Counted from the stretch's first letter, positions 1-7,307 are shown. The stretch: 19,173 bases of DNA from Candidatus Woesearchaeota archaeon (GCA_018303515.1 JAGVXZ010000019.1:1-19173), one strand, 5' to 3'. Made by a program: numbers and translations. Notes: generated by a model not told the origin, from the letters alone.

Positions 1-105
1 ATGAATTTAGAAAGAATTGAATCAAAAAAAATTTCTAAACAAGTAGATTGGGAGAACATAATTCATCATTACATTGATGCACACAACAAAGCATTAAAAA
101 AATGA
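1..105 (+). CDS. C-terminal end of a probable glycosyltransferase (partial)
   Basis: The frame is open from the first base and ends at TGA 103-105, giving 34 residues. The gene very likely begins upstream of the window, and the ATG at position 1 is probably internal. The end of the peptide (DWENIIHHYIDAHNKAL) resembles the last helix of group 1 (GT-B) glycosyltransferases, where a W-E/x-N/K-I-x-x-x-Y pattern is common. That is a family resemblance only; no catalytic residue is visible. It overlaps the next gene by four bases (ATGA), so the two are probably translated together. A downstream phosphohexomutase fits a sugar-activation and glycosylation context. Confidence 0.45.
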   Translation: MNLERIESKKISKQVDWENIIHHYIDAHNKALKK

Positions 106-1394
106 AAGCATTTAAAGCATTTGATATAAGGGGAAAAGTCCCGGAAGAACTTAATCAAGAACTCACAAAAAAAATAGGAGCAGCCTTTTGTGAATTTTTA
201 AAGCCAAAAACAATAGTCATTGGATATGATACAAGAGATTCATCAAAATCACTTTACAAAGCATTAGTAAAGGGAGTTATCTCACAAAATGTGAATATAC
301 TTTCAATTAACCTCTGTACAACTCCCATGTTCTATTTTGCAATAAATAAATTAAAAGTAGATGGTGGAATCATGATTACATCTTCACATTCCCCATTAAA
401 TACAAACGGACTAAAATTATGCAAAAAGAATGCAGAATCAATTCACATTGGAAATGGATTAAAAGAAATTGAAAAATTATGTAAAACAAAATTAATTAAA
501 ACAAAAATAGGAAAAATAAAAAAAATAAAAATATTAAAAGAATACGAAAATTTCTTAAAAGATTTCATAAAAACCTCAGATGTTAAAATTGGTATTGATG
601 GTTTAAACATGAGCGGAGTCATTGATTACAAGATACTAAAAAAATTTTATAATATAAGGGGGATTAATTTAAAAATTGGTGAACCAAAACCATATTTCGA
701 ACCGAATCCCCAAATTAGAAAAAACTTAAAAAACATAAAGGCATTTGTTAAGAAACACAAATTAGACTTAGGTCTTTTCTTTGATGGAGATTGTGATAGA
801 GTTTTGTTTATAGATGAAAGAGGAGAAGAAATTGCATCAGATATAATTGCAGCATTTTTAATTGATAAATCTAAATACAAGAAAATACTCAAAGATCAGC
901 AATCTAGTGAAATAATAGATGATATTTGTAAAAAAAACAAAACGAAATTAATTAAAACAAAAATAGGGCACTCAATGGTAGACTCAAAATTAAAAGAAAC
1001 AAAATCAGATTACGGATCAGAAAGATCAGGACATCACTACTTCAAAGAGTTTTTCAATAAAGATAATGCAATACTTACAGTAATTAAACTAATAAATATA
1101 CTCCAAAAACCAATTAGTAAACAGGTAAAACCCTATAAAAAATATTTTCACTCTGGAGAATTAAATTTTAAGATTAAAGAGAAGGAAAAATTACTCAAAA
1201 CAATAGAAGAAAAATATGCAAAATATAAAAAAGATAAATTTGATGGACTAAAAATCATCTCAAAAGAATTTTGGATGTATATTCGAATCTCAAAAACACA
1301 AGATTTAATCAGAATCAACATTGAATCTAAAGAAAAAAGTAAACTTAATAAAATAAAATCAGAAATTATTAAGATAGTTCATAATTTCAGATGA
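102..1394 (+). CDS. Phosphomannomutase / phosphoglucomutase family enzyme
   Basis: Interconverts hexose 1- and 6-phosphates, giving the precursor for nucleotide sugars. All four landmarks of the alpha-D-phosphohexomutase superfamily are present in 430 residues. The phosphoserine loop is TSSHSP at 93-98 (usual form TASHNP), with Ser95 as the likely phosphorylated residue. The magnesium loop DGDCDR at 228-233 provides Asp228, Asp230 and Asp232. The sugar-recognition loop GSERSGHH is at 305-312. The C-terminal phosphate-binding stretch RISKTQDLIRI starts near residue 395. Substrate choice (mannose, glucose or glucosamine phosphate) cannot be read from sequence alone. The ATG overlaps the stop of the preceding probable glycosyltransferase, which suggests an operon making and using an activated sugar. 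Confidence 0.88.
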   Translation: MKAFKAFDIRGKVPEELNQELTKKIGAAFCEFLKPKTIVIGYDTRDSSKSLYKALVKGVISQNVNILSINLCTTPMFYFAINKLKVDGGIMITSSHSPLNTNGLKLCKKNAESIHIGNGLKEIEKLCKTKLIKTKIGKIKKIKILKEYENFLKDFIKTSDVKIGIDGLNMSGVIDYKILKKFYNIRGINLKIGEPKPYFEPNPQIRKNLKNIKAFVKKHKLDLGLFFDGDCDRVLFIDERGEEIASDIIAAFLIDKSKYKKILKDQQSSEIIDDICKKNKTKLIKTKIGHSMVDSKLKETKSDYGSERSGHHYFKEFFNKDNAILTVIKLINILQKPISKQVKPYKKYFHSGELNFKIKEKEKLLKTIEEKYAKYKKDKFDGLKIISKEFWMYIRISKTQDLIRINIESKEKSKLNKIKSEIIKIVHNFR

Positions 1395-1438
1395 AAATAA
1401 CACCAAGCTCATACTAAAACAAGAAAAAAAGGGAAACG

Positions 1439-1483
1439 TTTATATATCCATTAAATCAAGATCACACATTAAGAAAAAGAGGT
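1439..1483 (+). promoter_or_regulatory. TATA box and Shine-Dalgarno site for the PAS-wHTH gene
   Basis: TTTATATA at 1439-1446 is preceded by purine-rich GGGAAACG, a plausible BRE. Transcription would start near 1470, leaving a leader of about 20 nt. AAGAGGT ends at 1483, six bases before the TTG at 1490, and this decides the start codon. Confidence 0.6.
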
Positions 1484-1489
1484 ACAAAT

Positions 1490-2152
1490 TTGGGAGCTAA
1501 ATTACTTGAAACAATATTTTTAGAACAAACAATGCTACCAATTACTTCAATAAACACCAATGGTGAATTAATTTTATGGAGTAAGGGAGCAGAAGAATTA
1601 TTTGGATACACAAAAGAAGAAGTAATTATAAACAAACACAATTTCTTAACATCCGAATCAAACAAAGAATTCTCTCTAATGTTAAAGAAACTATCAGATA
1701 ATGAAAATTTCATATACAAAACAAAACAAGAACACAAAAAAGGGTTTCCAATAAATCTTGTTGTAAATGCAAGCCCTGTTTACAATGAAGAAAAAAAGAT
1801 TTGTGCAATTTTTGCAATCTTTCAAAATTCTTCTAAGTTAAAAAAGGCAGCATCCTTAAACCCTTCATTAACACAAAAAGATAGCAAAAGAACTTTTAAA
1901 GTTATAAGAAACACTATTCTATCCCATTTAACAAAGGGTAAAATGACAATAAACCAAATTTCAAACAGCACTAATATTAATTGGAAAACTGTTGAAAAAC
2001 ACTTAACATATTTAATTGGTAAAAAAATGATAGAAGAAGTTTTCAGTTCAGAATATGTAAGAATTTTTGAACTAGCAGAAAGAGGTAGGAGTTACATAAC
2101 AAATACTCAAAAAGAAAAACTTACAGATTTTTTTAAAATTGAAAATTCTTAA
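1490..2152 (+). CDS. PAS-domain sensor with C-terminal winged-helix DNA-binding domain
   Basis: A one-component regulator of 220 residues. Residues 6-118 form a PAS fold: the segment from ITSINTNGELILWSKGAEEL through LFGYTKEEV and the late strands NLVVNASPVYNEEKKICAIFA are typical. Residues about 135-210 form a winged helix-turn-helix with the archaeal pattern VIRNTILSHLTKG, ISNSTNINWKTVEKHLTYL and a wing ending in ELAERGRSYI. There is no transmembrane segment, so sensing is cytosolic; ligand unknown. The start is TTG, chosen because a GAGGT site sits six bases upstream and no in-frame ATG is near. It lies just upstream of the DUF5752-like and ParA genes, which also use TTG starts, and may regulate them; this is inference from position. 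Confidence 0.8.
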   Translation: MGAKLLETIFLEQTMLPITSINTNGELILWSKGAEELFGYTKEEVIINKHNFLTSESNKEFSLMLKKLSDNENFIYKTKQEHKKGFPINLVVNASPVYNEEKKICAIFAIFQNSSKLKKAASLNPSLTQKDSKRTFKVIRNTILSHLTKGKMTINQISNSTNINWKTVEKHLTYLIGKKMIEEVFSSEYVRIFELAERGRSYITNTQKEKLTDFFKIENS

Positions 2153-2159
2153 TCGAAAA

Positions 2160-2203
2160 TAATATAAGGCAGTTAATTCATTCTCTAACCTAACAGAGGT
2201 GAT
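2160..2203 (+). promoter_or_regulatory. TATA-like box and strong Shine-Dalgarno site for the DUF5752-like gene
   Basis: TAATATAA at 2160-2167, preceded by CGAAAA, lies about 44 nt before the TTG at 2207. The ribosome-binding site GAGGTGAT at 2196-2203 is a near-full match to the archaeal 16S tail. This spacing matches the PAS and zinc-ribbon genes. The block may therefore have its own promoter as well as readthrough from the PAS gene. Confidence 0.5.
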
Positions 2204-2206
2204 AAG

Positions 2207-2683
2207 TTGGACAAATTTAATACATTTTCTAATGTTTTAGAAGGCAAAGAATTTAAATTTATAAATGGGAATGTTGCAAAAAATGTAACTCAACTGTATA
2301 AAAATATTAAAGAAATTCCTAGAAAAGATTTTATAACCCATTGTAATGATAAAAAGAATGAATTCTACAACTGGATTTTTGATGAAGTTAAAGATATAGA
2401 ACTTGCAAAAGAAATTTTAGGTTGCACTGAAAAAAAAGAGGTTATTGATGCAATGCAAACATATTTTACAACAATTACAAAACCAGAACCAAAAATTTTA
2501 AAAAAAGAACAAAAAAGACCAGAATCAATATATAACAAAAAAGAATTAATACAACCACTTCCAGATGGACTTCTTTCACAAGCACTTAATCTTAAAAGAG
2601 AAAAAAAAACAAAATCAGCAGAAATTGTACGTAGAGAAGAATTATTAAAAAATTTAAAAGAGGTCTATAATATTGGGAGGTAA
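2207..2683 (+). CDS. DUF5752-like protein, partner of the ParA/MinD ATPase
   Basis: A 158-residue cytosolic protein. Residues about 14-82 follow the pattern I recall for DUF5752: a first aromatic strand, a leucine-spaced helix (VTQLYKNIKEI), F-x-x-H, then N-E-F-x-x-W-I and D-x-x-L-A-x-x-I. The match is by eye and the family has no known function. The tail (about 100-158) is rich in lysine and glutamate and may be helical or flexible. The TTG start is set by the strong GAGGTGAT site just upstream. The last 11 bases overlap the ParA-like gene, whose own ribosome-binding site lies inside this gene, so the two are probably translationally coupled. A role as adaptor or cargo for the ATPase is inference. 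Confidence 0.6.
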   Translation: MDKFNTFSNVLEGKEFKFINGNVAKNVTQLYKNIKEIPRKDFITHCNDKKNEFYNWIFDEVKDIELAKEILGCTEKKEVIDAMQTYFTTITKPEPKILKKEQKRPESIYNKKELIQPLPDGLLSQALNLKREKKTKSAEIVRREELLKNLKEVYNIGR

Positions 2684-3482
2684 AATTATTGGAGTAATCT
2701 CAATAAAGGGAGGAGTTGGGAAAACAACCACAGTTTCTAACTTAGCAACATCCTTAGCAAATGATTTTAACAAAAAAGTTCTTGCCATAGATACAAATTT
2801 TACAGCACCTAATTTAGGGCTACATCTTGGAATAATTAACAACGTTCCAAATTTACATACAGTACTTTCAAACAAAGCTTTAATCAACGAAGCCATTTTT
2901 GAACACGAATATGGGTTTCACATTATACCAACAGCATTAATCAATTATAAAATCAATCCTTTCTTATTAAAAAATAAAATAAGAAGTTTGAAGAAAGATT
3001 ACGATTTTATCTTATTGGATTCATCTCCAAACTTAAACACTGAAATGTTATCCACTATTCTTGCATCAGATGAACTTATTGTAGTTACAACTCCAGATTA
3101 TCCTACACTCTCATGTACATTAAAAGCAATTAAAGTTGCAAAAGATAAAGGAACTCCAATTAAAGGGATTATTTTAAATAAAATCCAAAACAATGACTAC
3201 GAACTAAATGTCTCAGATATAGAAAAATCAACAAATACACCTGTTATAGGAGTAATCAAAGAGAATAATAAAGTTAATGAAGCACTCTCTAAAATTACAC
3301 CAGTCACTCTACTAAGTCCAATTTCAAATTCATCAATAGGTTATAAAACTAGTGCAGCAATAATTTCTGATTCACTGTATAATAAACCTAATGGCTTAAA
3401 GAGAATAATAAATCATTTAAAAGAAGATTTCGATAATCTCAAGAACCATGATTTTAGTTCTGGTTTAAGTTATTATAGATAG
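2673..3482 (+). CDS. ParA/MinD-family deviant Walker ATPase
   Basis: A P-loop ATPase of the family that positions proteins, plasmids or division factors. The deviant Walker A is KGGVGKTT at 12-19, with signature Lys12 and catalytic Lys17. The next conserved segment, from Asp40, reads DTNFTAPNLGLHLG, where MinD proteins usually have D-A-D; Asn42 replaces the second aspartate. Walker B/switch II is FILLDSSPN around Asp116, in place of the usual D-x-P-P-G. The 269-residue length fits a soluble ParA/MinD protein. A stretch near residues 245-262 (GLKRIINHLKEDFDNLKN) could be amphipathic, as in MinD membrane anchors, but this is uncertain. The TTG start at 2673 is chosen because AGAGGT lies eight bases upstream, inside the preceding gene. 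Its cargo is unknown; a SepF gene lies 4 kb away. Confidence 0.87.
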   Translation: MGGKIIGVISIKGGVGKTTTVSNLATSLANDFNKKVLAIDTNFTAPNLGLHLGIINNVPNLHTVLSNKALINEAIFEHEYGFHIIPTALINYKINPFLLKNKIRSLKKDYDFILLDSSPNLNTEMLSTILASDELIVVTTPDYPTLSCTLKAIKVAKDKGTPIKGIILNKIQNNDYELNVSDIEKSTNTPVIGVIKENNKVNEALSKITPVTLLSPISNSSIGYKTSAAIISDSLYNKPNGLKRIINHLKEDFDNLKNHDFSSGLSYYR

Positions 3483-3527
3483 TTCTGATTATTTTAATAT
3501 AAACTAAGAGTTATAAAAAATATAAAT

Positions 3528-3568
3528 CTATATAAACCAAAATCCAATATAATTATTTCAAAGGGGTG
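3528..3568 (+). promoter_or_regulatory. TATA box and Shine-Dalgarno site for the small zinc-ribbon gene
   Basis: CTATATAAA at 3528-3536 predicts transcription from about 3559. GGGGTG at 3563-3568 is five bases before the ATG at 3574, so this is a short-leader transcript with its own promoter. Confidence 0.6.
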
Positions 3569-3573
3569 TAAAT

Positions 3574-3705
3574 ATGTTATGCGAAAGTTGCGGAAGTAAA
3601 AAGGGATCAATAAATGTTCTCAATGACGACGGTGAAAGCTTAGAACTCTGTGAAAACTGCTACCATTTTAGTTCCCATGATTACGAATTAATAGCAGAAA
3701 ACTAA
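3574..3705 (+). CDS. Small zinc-ribbon protein (43 residues)
   Basis: A 43-residue protein with two cysteine pairs, C-E-S-C at 3-6 and C-E-N-C at 26-29, about 20 residues apart. This is the layout of a one-zinc ribbon. The rest is acidic and hydrophilic. It is too short for common gene-length cutoffs, but it has a TATA box, a GGGGTG ribosome-binding site at good spacing and a clean stop, so I consider it real. Such miniature ribbons in archaea often bind nucleic acid or another protein, but nothing here shows which. It lies 91 bp after the ParA-like gene and convergent to GlyRS. Confidence 0.7.
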   Translation: MLCESCGSKKGSINVLNDDGESLELCENCYHFSSHDYELIAEN

Positions 3706-3780
3706 TAAGATTTTCATATAGGCTTTTGCATAGACACAGCTATCACATTTGAAATTCATTTTTAAACAGTCACTAAAAAT

Positions 3781-5268
3781 TTAAAAAACTTCACTATAAT
3801 CTCTAATATTCTTTCCAAGACAAATCAAACCTGAAAAAATAAGAACTAACTCTTTTATTGAAACTCTTATTTGCTTTCCAGAATCTCTTTCTCTTATAGT
3901 ACATTTCTTATCATCATTAGAATCAAAATCAAAAGCAACACAAAAAGGAACTCCTATTTCATCAGCACGAGCATACCTACGACCAACAGAACCAGACTCA
4001 TCATAAATACAATTAAAATGTTGTTTTAATTCATCATAGATTAACTTAGTTTCCTCACTTAATTTCTTTACTAACGGATACACAGCAATTTGATAAGGCG
4101 CAATCTTTGGATGTAACTTTAAGATTATATTATCTCTCTCCTTATTATAATAATAAGCCTCAAACATGAATACTAAAAAAGCTCTATCAACACCTAAAGA
4201 AGGTTCAGCAATCACATGGGGAACAAGTTTCTTTCCAAAATCATCAACAATAAATAAATCTTTCTTTGAATGTTCTCTATGCTGTTTTAAATCATAATCG
4301 CTTCTATCAGCAATCCCTTCCAATTCTTTCCATCCAAATGGAAAATTATATTCCATATCCCAACAATCAGTAGAATAATGAGCTAATTCATTCTTATTAT
4401 GTTGTCTGAATCTAAAATTCTCTTTATTAGAACCTAAATCTAAGAACCATTTTAATTCATATACTAACCAATAAGCATGCCAAGAGTGCATTAACTTTTG
4501 ATCTAAAATATCTTTAATTTTCATCCATTCATGATCATTCATATCATAAGTTTTTACTTGAACTTCAAAATCTAAATAACCTTTAATATAAGGGCACTCT
4601 TTTTCTTTTGGATCAACAAAATATTCTAGTTCCATCTGTTCAAATTCTCTACATCTAAACAAAAAGTTTCTTGGACTTATTTCATTCCTAAAAGCTTTCC
4701 CAATCTGTGCAATTCCAAAAGGTAATTTTAACCTTGAATTATTCACAACCAACTGAAAATCATTAAATATTACTTGTGCTGTTTCTCCTCTCAAATATCC
4801 TTTATTCCCCTCACCTAACATAACTGGAAACATTAAATTAAAATCTGTGCATTTTTCAAAGATCCCTTTACACTTAGGGCACTTAATTTTATTTTGAGTT
4901 ACTAACATATTAACTTCATCAGAATTAATCCCAGCAAAACTTTTGTTAAGTTTTGTCTCCAAAAATGAATCAGCTCTTTCCCTATTCTTGCATTTAGAAC
5001 AAATTAACATTAAATCACCGAAAGAAGATAAATGCCCCGAGGCTTTCCAAATTCCCTCATGAGTTATTATAGCACCATCAATCCCAACAATATCATCTCT
5101 TATCTGAACATGTGATTTCCACCATTCTTTTTTTATATTATTTTTCATATCAACACCATTAGGTCCATAATCAAATATTCCTGCCAAACCACCGTACAAT
5201 TCAGAACCAGAATAAACAAAACCCTTTCTTTTACAAAATGCTACCATCTCATCTATTGTAACTCTCAT
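3781..5268 (-). CDS. glyS: Glycyl-tRNA synthetase, eukaryote/archaeal-type homodimer
   Basis: Class II enzyme that charges tRNA-Gly. The 495 residues contain the signature opening GSELYGGLAGIFDYGPNG (21-38) and WWKSHV. Cysteine pairs C90/C93 and C130/C133 form a zinc site in the inserted domain. RGETAQ is at 160-165. Motif 2 runs from FRNEISPRNF to FRCREFEQMELEYF (193-217). The ADRSDYDLKQH block follows, then motif 3 (EPSLGVDRAFLVF, near 355-367). The C-terminal anticodon-binding domain includes GRRYARADEIGVPFCVAFD. Length is a little short of many archaeal homologues but nothing is missing. The start is an ATG about 26 nt from a TATA box with no Shine-Dalgarno site, so the transcript is probably leaderless. 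It is divergent from Dph2 over that same TATA box. Confidence 0.95.
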   Translation of the reverse strand: MRVTIDEMVAFCKRKGFVYSGSELYGGLAGIFDYGPNGVDMKNNIKKEWWKSHVQIRDDIVGIDGAIITHEGIWKASGHLSSFGDLMLICSKCKNRERADSFLETKLNKSFAGINSDEVNMLVTQNKIKCPKCKGIFEKCTDFNLMFPVMLGEGNKGYLRGETAQVIFNDFQLVVNNSRLKLPFGIAQIGKAFRNEISPRNFLFRCREFEQMELEYFVDPKEKECPYIKGYLDFEVQVKTYDMNDHEWMKIKDILDQKLMHSWHAYWLVYELKWFLDLGSNKENFRFRQHNKNELAHYSTDCWDMEYNFPFGWKELEGIADRSDYDLKQHREHSKKDLFIVDDFGKKLVPHVIAEPSLGVDRAFLVFMFEAYYYNKERDNIILKLHPKIAPYQIAVYPLVKKLSEETKLIYDELKQHFNCIYDESGSVGRRYARADEIGVPFCVAFDFDSNDDKKCTIRERDSGKQIRVSIKELVLIFSGLICLGKNIRDYSEVF

Positions 5269-5288
5269 AGTCTAAAGAAACCATCTCC

Positions 5289-5298
5289 ATTTATAAAT
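5289..5298. promoter_or_regulatory. Palindromic TATA box shared by divergent GlyRS and Dph2 genes
   Basis: ATTTATAAAT is a perfect palindrome. Its centre (5293.5) is 25.5 nt from the GlyRS ATG and 27.5 nt from the Dph2 ATG, the usual archaeal TATA-to-start-site distance on both sides. Both mRNAs would be leaderless. A purine-rich BRE-like stretch (TTAAGGAAA) precedes the box only in the GlyRS direction; the other flank is pyrimidine-rich. Confidence 0.65.
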
Positions 5299-5320
5299 TT
5301 TCCTTAATTTCAGGAAAATA

Positions 5321-6307
5321 ATGAGATTTGAATTTCAAAATGAGAAGGTTATTGAAGAAATAAAAAGAAGAAAAGCAAAGAATGTTTTAATACAATTACC
5401 TGAAGGTATAAAAAGAAACGGATTGGAAATTGCAAATTTACTTGAAAAAAAAACAGGCGTTAAAGTTATAGTTTCCGGAGAGACATGTTGGGGTGGTTGT
5501 GATATTGCGATTGATGAAGCAAAAAATTTAGGAGCGGATTTTATAATTCATTACGGCCACGCTCCATTTAAAGAATATGATTATAAAGATATTTTTTATG
5601 TTGAATGTTATGATAACTTTAATGTTATTCCATTAATTAAAAGATCATTAGAATCATTAAATAGTTTCAAAAAAATTGCATTAATTTCATCTATTCAGCA
5701 TATTCATAAATTAAAAGAAGTTAAAGAATTTTTAGAAAAAAATAATAAAGAGATTTTAATTCCTTCAAAGAAAGGATACTCCTATTATGACGGCCATGTA
5801 GTAGGTTGTGAATATTCTGGATTAAAAAATATTTCTTGTGATGCTGTTTTAGTTTTGGGAAATCAATTTCATTCTTTAGGTGCATCTTTATCAATAGATA
5901 AGAATGTTTATTTGATAGACATTTATAATAATAACGTTATTTTAATGAACTCTTTAAGAGACAAAGTAATAAAACAGAGATTCGCATCAATAGAGAGAGC
6001 AAAAAAAGCTAAAAGATTCGGGATCATTCAGGGTAATAAACCAGGTCAAAAATTCGGTTCAGCAGACATTTTAAAGAAATACTTACAAGAACAAGATAAA
6101 GAAGTTTTAGTAATCACAATGTCAGAAATAACACCAGATAAATTATTATCATTTTATAATATAGAAGCATTCATTGAATTAGCATGCCCAAGAATTGCAA
6201 TTGAGGATTATGACAAATATCCAAAACCAATTTTAACTTTCAAAGAAGCATTAGTTTTAGTTAATAAACTGTCATGGGAAGATTTACTTAAACAAGGATT
6301 AATTTAA
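5321..6307 (+). CDS. dph2: Diphthamide biosynthesis enzyme Dph2 (3-amino-3-carboxypropyl transferase)
   Basis: Catalyses the first step of diphthamide formation on a histidine of elongation factor 2, using SAM and a [4Fe-4S] cluster in a non-classical radical reaction. The 328-residue length matches archaeal homodimeric Dph2. Three conserved cluster cysteines are visible: Cys60 in CWGGCD, Cys163 in HVVGCEYS, and Cys289 in ELACPRIAIED. These agree with Cys59, Cys163 and Cys287 of Pyrococcus horikoshii Dph2. Cys56 lies one turn before Cys60 and is an extra residue of uncertain role. The ATG follows the shared TATA box by about 27 nt with no ribosome-binding site, so translation is probably leaderless. 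It is convergent to the small gene ending at 6311. Confidence 0.92.
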   Translation: MRFEFQNEKVIEEIKRRKAKNVLIQLPEGIKRNGLEIANLLEKKTGVKVIVSGETCWGGCDIAIDEAKNLGADFIIHYGHAPFKEYDYKDIFYVECYDNFNVIPLIKRSLESLNSFKKIALISSIQHIHKLKEVKEFLEKNNKEILIPSKKGYSYYDGHVVGCEYSGLKNISCDAVLVLGNQFHSLGASLSIDKNVYLIDIYNNNVILMNSLRDKVIKQRFASIERAKKAKRFGIIQGNKPGQKFGSADILKKYLQEQDKEVLVITMSEITPDKLLSFYNIEAFIELACPRIAIEDYDKYPKPILTFKEALVLVNKLSWEDLLKQGLI

Positions 6308-6310
6308 AAA

Positions 6311-6640
6311 TCATCTCGGCCAATTCAATAAAACAAAAGCTTTAGAATTCCTTATCTTACAAACCTCTTCATCATTAGGAAATTGTGGATCACCAGGAAA
6401 ATTCCATCTAAAACCTTCAGAATCTAATTCAACAAATTGAGTTAATGTTAGACCATTAAAGTTATATCTTTTCCAATTATTTTCAGTTCTAACTTCAAAA
6501 TACTCAATACCCTCTTTTTCAGAAAGGCAATGTTCTGCACCATGGCGTTCCAAACAATATCTCTCAACCGGTTTATCACAGGAAGCAGACAAAGAAATAT
6601 ATGGAGAAACCAATCCTAAAAAAAAAGTATTCAATTTCAT
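6311..6640 (-). CDS. Small cysteine-containing protein, probably exported; unknown function
   Basis: I do not recognise this 109-residue protein. It begins MKLNTFFLGLVSPYISLSAS, a short basic start and hydrophobic stretch that looks like a signal peptide, followed by Cys21. SASC is a weak lipobox-like site, so lipoprotein attachment is only a possibility. The mature part is polar and acidic with further cysteines at about 29, 38 and 93 and many aromatic residues, consistent with a small disulfide-bonded extracytoplasmic domain. The start is ATG with GGTGAT seven bases upstream. That ribosome-binding site and start codon lie in a 34-bp perfect duplicate of the upstream ZPR1 coding sequence. 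It is probably co-transcribed with ZPR1 (40-bp gap) and convergent to Dph2. Confidence 0.6.
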   Translation of the reverse strand: MKLNTFFLGLVSPYISLSASCDKPVERYCLERHGAEHCLSEKEGIEYFEVRTENNWKRYNFNGLTLTQFVELDSEGFRWNFPGDPQFPNDEEVCKIRNSKAFVLLNWPR

Positions 6641-6668
6641 TTTTTCATCACCACACTCAATTTTCCAC
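6635..6668 (-). repeat. 34-bp perfect direct repeat, copy 1 (carries RBS and start codon)
   Basis: Identical over 34 bases to 6762-6795. Read on the minus strand it ends in GGTGATG, five A bases, then ATGAAA, and those last six bases are the first two codons of the 109-residue gene. It fills most of the 40-bp gap after the ZPR1 stop. Confidence 0.9.
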
Positions 6669-6680
6669 TAAGGACTATCA

Positions 6681-7211
6681 TTATTTCTTAACTTTCAATT
6701 TCGAAATCAAAACTTTATCAGAAATAATTGCAGAATTACCTGATGGATCTTCAATTATGATTTTCATTTTTTCATCACCACACTCAATTTTCCACATTTT
6801 TTTTAACAGATTCTTAGCTTTTTTCTTAACATCATCTTCCTCAGAATTTTCTCTCTCAGATTCTAGAATTTTCTTAAATCGATTAAATATTCCTTCTATA
6901 TTGGTTACATATCCATTTGAAGCTACTGCTGGTTCAACTGACATCTTTAAAGAAGGGATTTTAACTGTTGCCTGTGAACTTTTAACAACTCTAATTTTAA
7001 AATCTTCTTTAGGATTACTAACCTCAAATTCAATTTTACAAGGTTCTTTTTCATCCACAGCTTCCACATCAGCTTGATGATAACCACATTTAGCACAGTT
7101 TACTGAAAAAATAAAACATTTTCCAAAGAAGGGAATTTCATACTCCTGCTCAATCATAAGAAGTTTATTCTCATGACACATCGGACACTCTTGGTTCTCA
7201 ATTTCTGCCAT
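6681..7211 (-). CDS. ZPR1-type zinc-finger protein
   Basis: A single-module archaeal relative of eukaryotic ZPR1, a translation-linked factor known to bind eEF1A in eukaryotes. The zinc finger is C9-P-M-C12 and C39-A-K-C42-GY, with the typical long spacing and the CxxCGY ending. The following beta-rich region (KEDFKIRVVKSSQATVKIPSLKMSVEP) and the segment NGYVTNIEGIFNRFKKIL are characteristic of the ZPR1 domain. The 176-residue length fits archaeal single-copy forms rather than the duplicated eukaryotic protein. The ATG at 7211 is 26.5 nt from the centre of TATTTAAA (7234-7241) with no Shine-Dalgarno site, so it is probably leaderless. Residues WKIECGDEKMK are encoded by the repeat at 6762-6795. 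Specific function in archaea is not established. Confidence 0.85.
   Translation of the reverse strand: MAEIENQECPMCHENKLLMIEQEYEIPFFGKCFIFSVNCAKCGYHQADVEAVDEKEPCKIEFEVSNPKEDFKIRVVKSSQATVKIPSLKMSVEPAVASNGYVTNIEGIFNRFKKILESERENSEEDDVKKKAKNLLKKMWKIECGDEKMKIIIEDPSGNSAIISDKVLISKLKVKK
6762..6795 (-). repeat. 34-bp perfect direct repeat, copy 2 (inside ZPR1)
   Basis: Source-like copy of the repeat at 6635-6668, offset by 127 bp. Here it is read in frame as W-K-I-E-C-G-D-E-K-M-K near the ZPR1 C-terminus, so it is likely the original and the intergenic copy the duplicate. Confidence 0.9.
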
Positions 7212-7233
7212 TAAAAAAATGATGAAAGAAACT

Positions 7234-7241
7234 TATTTAAA
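7234..7241 (-). promoter_or_regulatory. TATA box for ZPR1
   Basis: Read on the minus strand TTTAAATA, preceded by ATAAGG. The centre is 26.5 nt from the ATG at 7211, predicting a leaderless mRNA. Confidence 0.55.
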
Positions 7242-7258
7242 CCTTATGATAAAATTTT

Positions 7259-7282
7259 AAAAAAACCGTAAAAAAACAAAAG
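7259..7282 (-). terminator. Oligo-T terminator after SepF
   Basis: On the minus strand, 26 nt past the SepF stop, three T-runs follow in succession (TTTTG, TTTTTTTAC, GGTTTTTTT). Archaeal termination uses such oligo-T tracts without a required hairpin. It separates SepF from the ZPR1 promoter. Confidence 0.45.
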
Positions 7283-7307
7283 ATTTCAGTTACTAACTTA
7301 AAATTAA

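Noticed and set aside
6601..7077. Plus-strand open frame of 158 codons opposite ZPR1
   Set aside because: It is the antisense shadow of a clear zinc-finger gene; the frame is rich in Phe and Ser and has no promoter or ribosome-binding site.
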